Origin: Phycomyces blakesleeanus NRRL 1555(-)
Lineage: Eukaryota > Mucoromycota > Mucoromycetes > Mucorales > Phycomycetaceae
Assembly: GCF_001638985.1 (NCBI RefSeq)
Contig: NW_017265134.1
Location: 3,702,653 to 3,766,652 of the forward strand
Direction: 5' to 3'
DNA: 64,000 nucleotides
Each line of letters begins with the position of its first letter. The stretch's first letter is position 1. A model generated the notes under the pieces. The model made no database searches. It was not told the DNA's origin and saw only the letters and a program-made list of their open reading frames with translations. This document shows, piece by piece, positions 32,169-44,639 of the stretch. Both the position numbers and the translations under genes were made by a program.

Positions 32169-33735
32169 TTAAGCTAGTGTGCCAATGTGTTTTTCTATTA
32201 CAGTGGACGCTTTTTGTGCCACAACTCCAGATAGAAAGGGTTGTTTATCAAAAAACAAACTTCCAATGAGCACTCCAGATTTCTTCAATAGTGAAAACGG
32301 AAAGTAGAATCCAAAGGTCTTGATGGGAGGAACGTGGTGGGAGGCTGCCTCTGGTAAGGAGAAGGCAGATGTCAGCAAGGCTCCAAGACAGGCAAAAGCG
32401 AGAGAGGATGACGTTCCACACCTGACGTTTGATAGAACAGCCAAAGGAAAAGTGATACTGATCTTCAGTAGTATCTTGACAAAAAATGCAAGATGAGCTG
32501 GGGAAGCGTCGAGGTATAAGTAGGTTGAGACGTTTTCGTGTTGGCGATCTATCCCAAAGTACTTTTCACCAGACTGTGCGACAGCGGTGAGGGATAGAGA
32601 AAGACCAGAATTTACGCCATTGGATGGACAAATGTAGAGATGAGGGCACTTGTGGGCGAAGATGGCGTCGGAGAGATCCAGTGCTAGCTTTACCCAAACA
32701 AGTGTTGTCCAATCGTACCAAAGAAAGGAGTGAAGAAAGATCGGGCGGAGGGGTGTCAATGGAAAGTCGATGGTCAAGGCAAGACAGAACCCAAGGACAG
32801 AGGATCATCTTGCAAAAATCAATCTGTTGGAAGAAGTGGCCTATACGGTTACGTCCCTGAGAAGATGTACCACGAACTTTGCGGACAAGACGGTCATCAG
32901 CCTCCATAGAAAATTCATCAGGAACAAGTTTTTTTTTCAGGTTCAGAGAAGATTCAACAAAGGGTGGCACGCTTATGCATATTGCAGTTAATGGGAAGTG
33001 TTGGACCACGGATAGCGGCAATTGCAAGTTTGATGGGAGTGAAGCTGGAAGAAGTGAGGTACAAGCGCGATGCAGTGGAAGAAGTAAAGTCGGGCAAGTT
33101 GCACTACTACAGAGAAACAAAAGTGCGATACTGGCAGAAGAAGCGCAAAAGTTTAGAGGAAGTATAGATTCTAGGTATGGCAGTATAAAGGAAGTAGAAG
33201 AAAAAGAGTGAGAGTCCAAGATAAGGAGAATCCAGCACAACTGAAGAGCTCGTTGTTGATGATCGGGATCAATCAGGCCCAAATCCCCGGATTTGCGTGG
33301 CAGACAGAGAAGCGGCCAACCAGGGCTACCGAAACCCAGCCGCAGGAACGAGCGAATATGAGTGCGAATGACAGTGAAGGAAGATAGTGGTACATGAGTC
33401 ATGTATTGCACATGCCATACTGAGCTGAGAAGGAGTGAGTTTGCTACAATACTTTTACCACAAAAAGACAAGCATATTTGAGAAAGTAGCGTAAAACGGT
33501 TCATAAGCTTGACTCGATCATAGGCCTTCTCCTGATCCAATTGAAGGGCAACACATGGGTCTTGGGTGATTTGTGCATGTGACATGGCAAGCTGTGTCAG
33601 CAAACCATGGTCAACGATAAAGCAATCTGCCATAAAACCCGTTTGGAATGGTGTTATAAATGGGACGATACCATATCGTAAACAGGACGTAAGTATTTTG
33701 GTAAATAGCTTGGCGTCACAGTTGATAACTCCCAC
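32169..33735 (-). pseudogene. LINE (non-LTR) reverse transcriptase relic, internally deleted
   Basis: The minus-strand frame 33735-32566 starts in the RT palm: NCDAKLFTKILTSCLRYGIV, then PFQTGFMADCFIVDHGLL and LQLDQEKAYDRV (catalytic Asp region). It then jumps directly to GKSIVANSLLLSSVWHVQYM and FGSPGWPLLCLPRKSGDLGL with LIDPDHQQRALQL, which normally lie well after the YxDD motif. The YxDD box is therefore deleted. A second minus-strand frame (32777-32169) continues the same C-terminal region in another phase. A 3' tail or target duplication was not found. Similar LINEs are common in Mucoromycota, by my recollection. Confidence 0.8.
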
Positions 33736-34399
33736 TCCTCTTTATGTTGATCCATGCTTAAAATTTTGGCTGTACTTTATCGCATGATAATATGGATATT
33801 CTGGATATATCATCCACCGTCACATAATACCTATTCTACAGTTGTGATTCTTTCCATATTATGGTGTTTCATTAGTTTTTTTTTTTTTATATATGTATTC
33901 TTTATATAGTGAGGCATTTCTTTGATTCGTGTAAGTGACTGGTACATATTTTCATATCTGCTTACTTGTTTATGTGTACAATGAATTCAACAAGCAATGA
34001 CATGGCCAATCAAAATATTGGTGTCCTGGAAAATAACTAGAGACCATTGGGGACCTGGTTCTACACTTTTAAAAAAGAAACTGTTCACCGAACAGAGGAA
34101 TGATTCTCTCTAACTTCCAAAAAAAAAGTGTAAAAAAATTAATTTTATTCTCGTTCTAGCAAAATGAGCAAAACTTGGGTAAATTAAATCACTGTAGGAA
34201 ATAGCAATCCTGGTGTGATAGCAGCCAAGGCACTTGTGGTGAGAATAACGCTAATCGTAAATACTTTTCTGACAGTCGCGGCAAGTTTAGCCAATTAAGA
34301 GAGCAATTTCCAAAAAATAATAATGAAGAAATATATTTTGCAAAAAAAAAAAAAAAAAAAACGTGAATGTGTTATTTCTCGAGAAAATGATTAATAAAA
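33736..34399. other. Intergenic, no recognisable feature
   Basis: AT-rich; contains an A-homopolymer (about 20 As) near 34342-34361. No gene seen. Confidence 0.4.
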
Positions 34400-34919
34400 A
34401 GGTGCTTATGGTGAAGTGACAATCGACCAAAAAGTGTCAATCGACCAATTTGGAAAGGGTAGCAAAATACAAATATAGATATTTTCCACGTGATAAAATG
34501 TCGGTATTATAATAAAATACTATACTCAAGACACTTATATCTCTTTGAAAATATAACAAATGAAATATAATTATTTTCCATTTGTTATTAAGAGAAAACA
34601 TATAAAATATGGCTTTTAATGCAAGTTTCAGCAAGTCATATCTCAATAATACTATTGTGAGTAAAAATATATTAGCATATATAATTAAAAAGAGATTGAA
34701 AAACAAGACAAAGTAATGAAATAAAAATGGTTCTCACACGCCGTGTTGATAGTAAAAAAATTTAATACCATATATGTTTTTGAAAATAATTTGTACCTCG
34801 TCAAGAGCAGTGACATTTTTTGTGGACTTTAAAAATTATGTACCATATTTAGGCTTGAGACCCTTCCAAATTGGTCGGTTGCCACTTTTTGGTCGATTGA
34901 CACTTCACCATAAGCACCT
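34400..34919. mobile_element. MITE-like element, AGGTGCTTATGG termini
   Basis: About 60-bp inverted ends with only a few mismatches: AGGTGCTTATGGTGAAGTG, then CAATCGACCAAAAAGTG and CGACCAATTTGGAA on each side. The 400-bp interior is AT-rich and has no transposase frame. The right end is 136 bp upstream of a zinc-finger gene start, so the element could affect its promoter. No clear target duplication was found. Confidence 0.75.
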
Positions 34920-34979
34920 ACTTAATATTAATACAAAAAAAAACATATATTATTAATTATTAATTTTTTTTGTTCTTTA

Positions 34980-34985
34980 TATAAA
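34980..34985 (+). promoter_or_regulatory. TATA box, zinc-finger gene 1
   Basis: TATAAA lies 71-76 bp before the start codon at 35056. Comparable boxes are found upstream of the other family members. Confidence 0.55.
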
Positions 34986-35055
34986 TGCACCATAAAATTC
35001 CTTCATTACTCTTAGTACATACTATCACTTACTATTATTTCAAGCCCTCACAATA

Positions 35056-36225
35056 ATGGACACACCTGCTTCTTGCTACACACCAACCCTCAATGGTAGC
35101 CTCTCTAATATCAATATATCTCTTGCCGTCGAAAAAGTCTTACGAAGCAGTAATCTTGATCCACATTTTTGGGACTTTCCTGTCATTGAGAATTCTTATT
35201 CTCAGCTATCATCTTTTGGCTTTCTACCTCCTGATAATTTGCAACCACACTATGCCTCCAAGCCACCCAACACTGTACCTTTTTATCTCTTTGAAGACTT
35301 TTTCTCTCTAATTGGTGCCTCTGATGTACAAAACTCTACATACATCAAAGACCTTGCTATGGAATATAGCCCTGGTACATATCCCAAACCCCAAATCCCT
35401 CAGGTTGGCCCTTTTTCTAGTCCCTCCTTATTATTTGCGGCTCAAACACTTTCGAGTAACATACCTACGACCTTTCCTTCCTGGACTACACCTTTAATCG
35501 TCCCAGGTCAAGAGAAAAATATGAATGCTCCTCTTTTAAACACAAACCCATGTTCCTTTCTCCCAAGTTCTGGCCTAGTTTCTTATTCACACAAGTCACC
35601 TATGATTTCAGAAGACTTTGACGAAAACAATACTACTCATAATATTAGTTTTAAGAATAATAAAAAATATGAGAATTATAATAAGCGCAATAAGATCACT
35701 AAGAACAATAAGCATAATGACTATAGTAAGTACATAAACACACATATACACTTTTTGTTTTTCTTTATTTTGCTTTATTATGTTCTATTTGGCTTGGTCC
35801 CTACCTTTGTTTATGTTCAAAGGTTAATTGATGCAGATTTATATGTATCTATTGATTTATTTTAACTAAAATTACAACAACTTTGATATTGATACTGATA
35901 CTGATACTAACTATGCTTTCAATTATTTATAGATAAAAGCCATCACAATAGTCACTATGGCACCACTCAGACTACTGATTTCCACAATCCAAATGCTCGC
36001 AAGTCTAAAGAAAGGGTCTATTATTCAAAACTTCATATGTGTGGAATATGCGACTACTGGAGCGACCACAAAAGCAATAGGGATAGACACTTTGTAAAGC
36101 ACTACCCCGATCACAAGAAACACAAATGCCCTGACTGCAAGAGTGACTTTGACAGCAAATACAATCTCAAAAGGCACATCCTTGGTAGCAAAAGATGTAA
36201 AGCCAGTCAAGCACAACAGCAATAG
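35056..36225 (+). CDS. Two-finger C2H2 family protein, member 1
   Basis: Exon 1 35056-35725, phase-1 GT-AG intron, exon 2 35933-36225; 320 aa. The N-terminus (MDTPASCYTPTLNGSLSN) matches member 2 (MDTPASC). About 200 residues rich in Pro, Ser, Phe and Asn follow, with no known domain, including APLLNTNPCSFLPSS. Exon 1 ends in an Asn/Lys-rich stretch. Exon 2 has the basic NPNARKSK box, then finger 1 CGICDYWSDHKSNRDRHFVKH (C-x2-C-x12-H-x3-H). Finger 2 is CPDCKSDFDSKYNLKRHILG with a final Cys (C-x2-C-x12-H-x6-C). Two adjacent fingers with basic flanks suggest nuclear DNA or RNA binding. Targets are unknown. Confidence 0.85.
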
Positions 36226-36890
36226 TTACCAGCAGAAAAAGAATCTTCCCACTCTTCCTTTATTCCTCTCTCCACTCCTTTTTATATGTGTGTCTTTCTT
36301 CCAAATCCATTAATTTATAAACTTTGGTTGTTTAGTATAAACCCTCATTTTCCTTTTATATATATGTATTTGTGTATAAATTCATGCTTATAAAGATTTC
36401 AACTTTTGAAAAGTTCTATTGACACGATATCCTTGGCTTTCAGCCACTCCAAAACTCACTTGATAATTATCTTATTCTCGCTCTTATAAATATATATGTA
36501 TGTACCTCTTCCAAGACTCGAAATCTAGATTTCTAGGCCTTTTTTCTTTCTTTCTTGATTTCTTTATTCACTGTCAATCCTGTATCTATCTCATATAAAT
36601 ATATCTTTGGTTTTGATATTTATTTCTGCCTGTAGGACTGTATTTCCATTTGCCCATTTTTAGTATTTTAAATTATGAGCCTTTAAGCTAATTACTAGTA
36701 TCTTACAATCCAAAATAAATGATTATAAAAAAAAACTAATATTTTTTTATACAAGACGTTTTACCTTCTGTAGTCTTCCGATTCGAATTTCTGTTTATAA
36801 GCAGCATTTTTTTCTGTAAAATTGCAGTACACTATAGTCAAATGCTAACAAGCGACAGGCTTGAGATAAACTATCATACATTCATTATAA
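36226..36890. other. Downstream region of member 1
   Basis: T-rich 3' UTR and spacer; no gene seen. Confidence 0.4.
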
Positions 36891-37309
36891 GAGCATCTCC
36901 AGCAGTATCAAAACCCAAATACTAAATATCCAAATTAGGAAACTGGTGTTTAGATTTTCCAAAAAAACGTCTCCAGCAGTTTCTAAACAAAAATCTAAAT
37001 ATCCAAATCCGGAATTTAGATCTAAACTTTTTGAATCAAAATCTAAACTTCTGTAGGTTTTCTCAGAATTTGTTTAGATTCTATCATTTACTAAATTTCC
37101 ATTTTTTATATTGTGACTTTGAATTTTCGATTTTAAATCTCAGCCTTTAGGAAAAACCTCACCAAAATCATCAGCTCTTTAGAATCTGTGTTAAGAAACT
37201 GCTGGAGTGACCTTGATATTCTTCATACTAAATTGCTTTATTTGTACTAGCGCGGGAAATGCTAATTTGGATATTTAGTATTTGGGTTTAGATACTGCTG
37301 GAGATGCTC
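36891..37309. mobile_element. MITE with GAGCATCTCCAGCAG TIRs and TAA target duplication
   Basis: The 419-bp element has ~49-bp inverted ends with one mismatch: GAGCATCTCCAGCAGTATC, then AAACCCAAATACTAAATATC and CAAATTAG. TAA flanks it on both sides (36888-36890 and 37310-37312), consistent with the 3-bp TWA target of PIF/Harbinger elements. Internal copies of a shorter CTCCAGCAGTTTCTAAAC motif occur near 36971. No coding capacity. Confidence 0.85.
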
Positions 37310-37675
37310 TAAGCAGTAAAGAAATGAATTTATGGTCAACCATAACAATTAGGTGAATAGCGGTAGCAAAAAAAAAAGCGTATCATTAATACTAATTTAT
37401 ATTTGAGCACACACACACATATATATATATGTATGTGTGTGTGTGTGTGTAAGTACGCTTGAAAAAAATCTAAAAGATGTAAATGGCAAGAAGCTTGCGA
37501 ATAAAGTAAATTGAGATGTATAGGCAATTATTAACGTGTAAAATTCGGTTGGGTCGGTATGTTCCTATTGGCTATACCGTGTAAGGAAAAAGCGGAGAAA
37601 TAAAGAAAAAGAAAGGAGTGTGTTGACATATTCCTCAAACTCGGTACCCAATCACTAACCGGTATATTTTTCGAT

Positions 37676-37714
<39 letters not shown>

Positions 37715-39190
37715 AGAGTAAAGCGTTGTATAAAATCAAATTGGTCTGTGCAAGATTGAAACTACTTTAAAACTTTAGTAATAGGCCTTCCTCTATTATC
37801 CGAAGGAGCGAAGACTCTTTCTGGTCCCTCCTCTCTTTCCCTTTTTCTTTTGTTTAATACCAATAGTCACGAAATACATGATAAAGTGTAATAGATAGAA
37901 ATCCTCTCAATTTATTGTGAAATTCGTTGCTAAATAACAAAATTATGATAGCATGGCAAGAGTCCCCGCGAACTAACGGATAATCATAAAATAGAGATGG
38001 ATATGGAGGTATATAGAAAGATGGTTAATACTTGTACAAGGCGTTGGCAATCATCATGCATTAAATCATTTTGATATTATTGACTCTGTTTTTTCTATAT
38101 TATATTTTATTTCATTTCATTTTCTTTTATCTTTTTTGTAATTATTGGGGTAGAGGAATGTTTTTTTTAAAAAAAAAATCCCCCCCCCCCCCAGTAACTA
38201 TGGCAGCAACTACTATATATTTATTTTCAATTAGTGTTACTTTACATACGTAAACCAGCAAAGTTTGTTTTTTTTTCTTTTATGATTTATGATTTTTAAT
38301 GGCTAATTTATTTTGTGTAAAATATAGTGTCTGTGTGTGTTTTGCTTGTTTGTATGTATAATTGGGATACTGGGAATGACTTTGGACTAACCAAAATATA
38401 AATCGAAGGCTCAGTGTGAATTCAAGATGACAAAAATTGTCAAATATAATAATACTAATAAAAAGAACAAGACAGAAGATGATATTATATACGTATCTAA
38501 AGTGTGCGAAAGTACAAATTTCTAGAACGCTATGGAATGAGCAAAGGGTGGGGGAGTAACACTAACAAAATAAAAGGCACCAATCAAATTCCTGTCCATG
38601 CAGTGGATTTTAAAGCAGACATAAAGAGAAGACGAAGAAAAATCTGTTCTTTTGACTCAACTGGATACAAACAGGTAATTAAGGTAAATAAAGGGCTGCA
38701 ATTATAAGCATAATGGGGTCAAATTAAGAAATGAAGAAGTAGTAACAGAGAAATAGTAAGAGAGAGTAAGAGAGAGTAAGAGAGAGAGAGAAAGAGAGAG
38801 AGATCTTGTGATGTAGGCTGCTGAGCCATATCTTGTATGCTATAAGAAAATGGAGATGGCTTGGAACAGAATACCAAATAAACTGAACACAAATGGCTAT
38901 TCTGGTGGTTGTAAATAGACCAATAAGATTAAATGAATAAGTATATATATGGTAGTCATTGAGAAGCTAAACAGATATATATTTATTCAAGGTAAGACGT
39001 ATCTAAAGTAATTGGTTTATAAATGTCCAAAAGATCCATTCCATATTATGAGCCGTCTATCAAATCCCATTTTTTTATTATAATGACTTTCTCTCTCTGG
39101 TAACGTATCAATTTCTAGAAGAATGATATATTACCACAAATTTGTACCTAAACAATATGAGGCGGGAAATACACACAGTTACGGTTGATT
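37310..39190. other. Gene-poor AT-rich DNA with homopolymers
   Basis: No credible gene. It contains a (TG/CA)n microsatellite (37410-37450), an 11-T/29-G run at 37675-37714, an A/C run ending in 14 C at about 38180-38193, and an (AG)n tract at 38755-38803. A 67-codon frame at 38504-38707 has no recognisable family. Confidence 0.5.
37686..37714 (+). repeat. Poly-G tract of 29 bases
   Basis: Uninterrupted G run after a T run. It is exceptional in this AT-rich setting; its length may be imprecise in the assembly. Confidence 0.9.
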
Positions 39191-39396
39191 TACCTTGTTA
39201 TTTCAAATTAATATACTAAGCTTATGCTTATCAAAACAACAAGAATTCTTTTACTTTATTATCTATTTATTTTGTGAAGTTTTAAACAATTGAAATTTTC
39301 AATTCAATTTTATTTTATTCTCGAATGAGAAACAAAATAAAAATATCTTGAGCGTCAAGTATTCAATGCTTCATGCTAATTACAATAATTTTTTAC

Positions 39397-39427
<31 letters not shown>

Positions 39428-41609
39428 ATAAGGTTGAGGGTCCATACCTTTGAAAGGTAATTGATCCTCGGCTTATGATCCTCAACGTAATACAAGAATC
39501 ATATATATATATAGTAATAAAAATGCGAATTAAAGTAAGATAAAAAAAAAGAGATATATTCAAAGTACTTTATTTCAAGCAATTATTGTATTTTTATCCA
39601 ATACAATGCAATATATATTATTCATAGAGTTTAATGTTTCATAATGATTAGATATAATATACTGATTTTCAAAGGTTTATCTTTAAATATATATAAAAAA
39701 ATATTTCTAAACAAAAATTATGTATCAGTTTAGCATGTAAATGGTGGCATTATTTTCTTTTTCTTTTTCTTTTTCTTTAAAAAAAATCCTATTATAGAAA
39801 TAAAAGTAAAAGTGACAGAATATGTAGAAAACATAGGCTTATTAGGGAGGATTCTGATCATAAGGATTATGATTTTTCTGTTTGTACCCTACCTGGATCA
39901 CAGAACATCGTGAGATTAATCCTTTCTTTTTTACCAATTTTTGATTACCTGCTTAACTGATTGGTTGCATTATCAGTGAGACAAGACGTATTTGTATTCA
40001 GGATACTTGCTTCAATCAGTAAATAGCCGATGCCCGTTTTTAACTTTTTTTTTATTTATTAATAAATAAAATAGAAAAACGTGGCATATAGGTGCAATCT
40101 ATTTAATTAAATAATGCCTAGATAAATACTTTTTTTTGTCATTGTACTATGGTGTATCAATACAGGCTTCAATGTTCTTGTGACAGTAAGTTCTAAAAAA
40201 TAGCTATTGTAAATTAATGGTATGAAATAAAGTCATACTGCTCTTTAATAGAATAAAATAGACTCATATTGTATCTCTTTTTATAATTCTGCAAATAATA
40301 AGGCTAAAATCAAGAAAGAAAGAAAAAAGAGTATACAATACTGGCTTTATTTGTAACAATGTATATTAATTAAGGTACACAGGTACACAGGTACACAGGT
40401 ACACACACACAATATATATATATATATCCCACGTGGCAACTACTACATATAAAAATCATCTTAAAATTAAGCTAAATAACGCCACCCCCTCCCCACATAA
40501 TTCCTTCTTTATATTATTATAAACGAATTTCTTTAGGTGTATATATTTTATGCTAATAGCTAAATTCCAGTAATCAAATTTTAGATAATAAAATTCCTTT
40601 TTATTCCATTTTATAGCTATATATTTCTCAAAATCGTCTTATTAAATAAATGCTTAGAGCTATATAACCTATACTTCTTTAAGAAGAAGAAGAAGATAAT
40701 GAAGAGGAGAATGAGGAGGAGAATGAGGAGCTTACTATCCATAATAAGATCCTTTTTTCTTGTTTGTAACTTCTTTGCTTTTGGTATTTTATAAACGTCA
40801 TTATGTTGTATAGCTTTGAACTTGATTTAGATAATAAATATATCTGGTATTATGAGTGAGATATTCATAATTCATAATGCACAAAATTTACCAAGTACCT
40901 ATCTTTGCTTCTTCCTGTTTCTTTTATTTTTACAACCCTAATCAGCCTCTACCTCTTAATTAATCTTGTATACATTCAATCGGCTGGTTCTTTCCGATTT
41001 TTTTTTTAAAAAAATATATCATTTTCTTGGCGAGTGTCAAGGGCATGGAAACAAAAAACCTTTGTACAAATTGTGTCATGCTGTTGATCTCATGGCCATA
41101 ACCAACTGGTGTAGCCATAGTATATATATATTACAGTGATAACGTCAAATCAATAATTAAAAGTAATTTGAAATATTTATATAATTACTATCGAATTCTA
41201 AACCACCCAGGATCTTCTTAGTATTTCTTATTATCAATATTGTATATATAAGATCCATATCATTTTAATTCTTTCATGCCCTTTTTCCTTTCCTTTTTCT
41301 TTTAAAGAATCATAACAAAAATGAAGAGGAGCAGGTGTTGCACGAAGGTCCTAATGTAATTTTGTGTCCGAATCATCATTTTATAATATTCACAACATAT
41401 TTTATGCTCCAAATATATTAATATAGTTTGTCAAACAGTTGGTCCATCAATCGTCTTATTTTTTTTTGATTATTTATTTATTTATTTGGCGCAAAATGTT
41501 TATAAAAGAGCAGCTTTCTCTATTATTTTTTCTTTATATCTTCTCTCTCTTTTTCCACACCCGTACACAACCTACACACATACACTCATATATACTACAC
41601 TACATAATC
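39191..41609. repeat. Segmental duplication copy A (upstream of member 2)
   Basis: Blocks in this interval recur in the same order at 45700-47376. Examples are CTTATGCTTATCAAAACAAC...AAATTTTCAATTC at about 39223-39306 (compare 45743-45826); CCACGTGGCA near 40428 (46024); TTGCTTTTGGT near 40777 (46378); and ACTATCGAATTCTAAACCAC at about 41187-41206 (46876-46895). No other gene seen here. It contains the TATAAAAG box of member 2 at 41501-41508. Confidence 0.7.
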
Positions 41610-42586
41610 ATGGATACACCTGCTTCTTGTAATACTTCAACTTTTTCTTGTTACACACCAGGTACCATCGAAACACCTCTTCCGCTTTCTCCTTCTGGCA
41701 ATACTTTTGGCCCTCAGGATGCTTATTTTGACCCTTTACCTTTCGAGAATTCACACCCATGTTTTATGGCCAGTCAATTCTACATCGGTCGGTTCAATCT
41801 CTTGGTGGACCCATTGATTCCAATGATTGACTCTTCAGGTCTGACTCCTGGTCCTGCTCAACCATCCGAATTATACTTTGAGCCTATTCCAAGCCAAAAC
41901 ACCGTGGATCTTCAAGAACTATCTTTGCGTGATCCAATTGAACCGATCAGGGTTACAATTCCTACAGCTCCTGTATCAATTACCAGCTCATTCAACACCT
42001 GTCCGATCACTGTACCAAGCCAACAAGATAACTTGAGGTCCCCTCTTTTGTACAACACAGCTCATTGCTTATCCTCACTCTCAGCAGCTCAAATACAATT
42101 ACCACCAACAGAGCCAGAGCCAAAATTACAATTGTCTCCCTTTGATCCCGATGCGAGTTCTTCTTGCCCACAGACCTTAAATACCCCGGAGATTTCTGGC
42201 CAAACTCTTGATGGTAAACATCTATTTTATATATACATATACAATATGAAAGGCGGATTTAAAGCTTAATAGACATAACACATATTAATCAACTTTTTTT
42301 TTCGAATTGGTCAGGTCTTGAAAAACGATTCATTTATTGTACTATCTCTAATACTTCTCGCTCATACAATCCGAATTCTCGCAAGGCCAAGGCCAGATAT
42401 TCTTATCGGAGAACCTATGACTGCGCAAAATGCAGCTACTGGACTAATCGGGAGTGCAACCTAACTAGACACTATCTAAAGCATCACACAGACTACAAGA
42501 GGCCAAGATGCTTAAAGTGTGAAAAGTATTTTGACAATGACTTCAATATCAAAAGACATGTACGCTTTAGTAGAACATGTAAATAG
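41610..42586 (+). CDS. Two-finger C2H2 family protein, member 2
   Basis: Exon 1 41610-42213, phase-1 intron, exon 2 42315-42586; 291 aa. I chose MDTPASCNTSTFSCYTPG as the start, not the upstream in-frame Met at 41439, because member 1 has MDTPASC and a TATA box lies 109 bp before it. The N-terminal half is Pro/Ser/Thr-rich with PLIPMIDSSGLTPG and SPLLYNTAHCLSSLS. Exon 2 carries NPNSRKAKARYSYRR, then finger 1 CAKCSYWTNRECNLTRHYLKH. Finger 2 is CLKCEKYFDNDFNIKRHVRF with a final Cys (C2H-x6-C). It ends Lys-stop directly after that Cys. Confidence 0.85.
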
Positions 42587-43898
42587 ATAGCCAACAGTCG
42601 AAACCCCCTTCCCTACACAATTAGATTCCTCCCTTCTCTTTACAGTTAGATCGTCTCCTCCCCTCCCCCTTCCATTTTTTTTTAAAAAAAAAAGAAAAAG
42701 TCCTGGCTTGCCTGTTATAGAATTCGAGTGTGCAACAAGACTTCTCTTGTCCTTTTATATTGTATATTGAAGTTTCAGCAAGTGTCGTGTCTTCTTTTTG
42801 GTGTATAAAATAAAGAGAACTTCAGCCAATAAACGCTCTTGCTATTATAGTCCTAAGAAATAATCTTTATTCTGGCACAAATTCACATCGTCTAACTCCC
42901 AACAAACTGCAATGAATGCTTAGAACATATTGCACCAAACACAATGCTAATGCCTTGTAAGCATTATAAGTGGATTAAAAGGAATAAAACAAAATCATAG
43001 CCGGTTGGCATGAGCGACGTAAGGAAGTTTTGATAGGTAGTTCGTTTATTTTTATCTCGTATTACCCATTCGATTAATATTAATGAGAATAAACAAAAAT
43101 TTAAAAAATAAAATAAAAACAGACTAGGTTAATCGGATTAGAGATGTAGTTATTTTTATTTATTTCTCTTAAGATCTGTGACTGTTTAATATTGTTGGCA
43201 GATTAACGTTCCTGATAAAATAGATCGGAAAATTGTACCTTTTGGACATCAATGGATTTAACACAAAGGTACTTATCCACTTTGTCTTTGAAGCTTTATT
43301 CTTTATGTTTAATATGGGTTGTATAGGTTTGTAGCTCCTGTAAGACCAAAGATTAAAGATATTTTCAAAATGCCAACAGCAGATCTATCTATCCAATGTT
43401 AGTTTGCAACAAATGTAATATCTTCTGGAATAGGGATGTCATGGTGGCAAAAAAAACGTGTTGTATGTTGTGCAGGTAATTTGAAATGGCAATGGTAAGC
43501 CAAAAACCTTCACTCCTCGACCAAGACCAAGCGCAGTAACACAAAGCGCCATAATGAACACGGTTGTTCCTCACTTCTGTGGGCAAACTTAAAAATGGTT
43601 ACAGGCAAAGAACACTCTAGTTATTTTTACCTTGTCTTGGCTAAATTCCCTTTCTATCCCAAATTTCATTCTTTTGTGTCTCAATTCTCTTTTTTTTTAT
43701 TTGTCCAAAAAAAAACACACACAAACCAACATCGTCTCAATCTCAAGTAAAAGCACCGCAGCTATGTAGCTAAATTCTCATCCTCATCTTTATGACAAAA
43801 CCGACAATCCTACGTGGAAGAGGATTCTATCTAACCGGACTAATTAATTCTGATTACCTGTCCAGATCGGTGCCTTTCTCTAACCCTTCAGGGCAAAA
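42587..43898. other. Downstream region, no gene identified
   Basis: AT-rich; short A/T tracts (for example at 42678-42696). I see no credible frame. Confidence 0.4.
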
Positions 43899-44162
43899 AT
43901 GACGTGTCCTGAAATTCATACAATATATTCAATTAGTAGCCCTAATTTTATACTTGACAATAAAGAATTAATGATTCGTCATATATGTACTATATCAATA
44001 GTCACTTATGGAGAAGACTATGAGTTGTTGTCATTGAGTTGTGACGCAATCTTGTTGGATATTCTACTATTTATTGTTCTTCCTACGCTTATAATATATT
44101 TCTCTTTCTTTCACCTATTGTATCCATATTTCCAGAGTTTAAAAGCGCCAGCTGGTAAGTAA
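43891..44162 (+). CDS. Hypothetical short frame
   Basis: 87-codon frame starting MTCPEIHTIYSISSPNF, with a hydrophobic segment in the middle (DILLFIVLPTLIIYFSFFHL). It may be chance, or the second half may be intronic, since a good acceptor (TATTTCCAG) precedes AGTTTAAAAGCGCCAGCTG and a GTAAGT donor. I do not recognise it. Confidence 0.2.
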
Positions 44163-44639
44163 TCCCTATCCACCCTTTCTTTTTCAAAGCCCAAAAGAAG
44201 ATATTGATACGAATACCCTGTATCCTTAGAGACCATATAGAGTTATTCTATACCGGCATAAAGTTCTATTTTGTGGTCAGGGAGAATCAAAATGTTGTCT
44301 CTCACCAGGAAATATTGTCCTCATAGAATTAGCTCTCGATCACAGTTGTATCAAAGTTAGATTTATAGCTTTGTACGGGCCGAAAGAAACATAATAAGAA
44401 GAGAAAAGAAGTGAGGGGAGTCTAGAGCCAGAAACGAGTATTACAAGCAATATAGTGATAACAAAGAGTGCTTCAAAAGAAAGCAACGAGTTGCTCAATA
44501 CCGTAGTTGAGGAAGTATGTATACCATAATACCTACTTGACTATCTCACTTTAGCTAATGTATCGCTTGTATTTGGATTTGGATTTACGACTTGTCTGTT
44601 ATAAAAGAACATAATATTTAAAACTTCCAATATCTTGCC

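Noticed and set aside
41439..41609. Extended N-terminus of member 2 (Met at 41439)
   Set aside because: The added segment spans the TATA box and leader, is hydrophobic by T-rich translation, and is not shared by other members.
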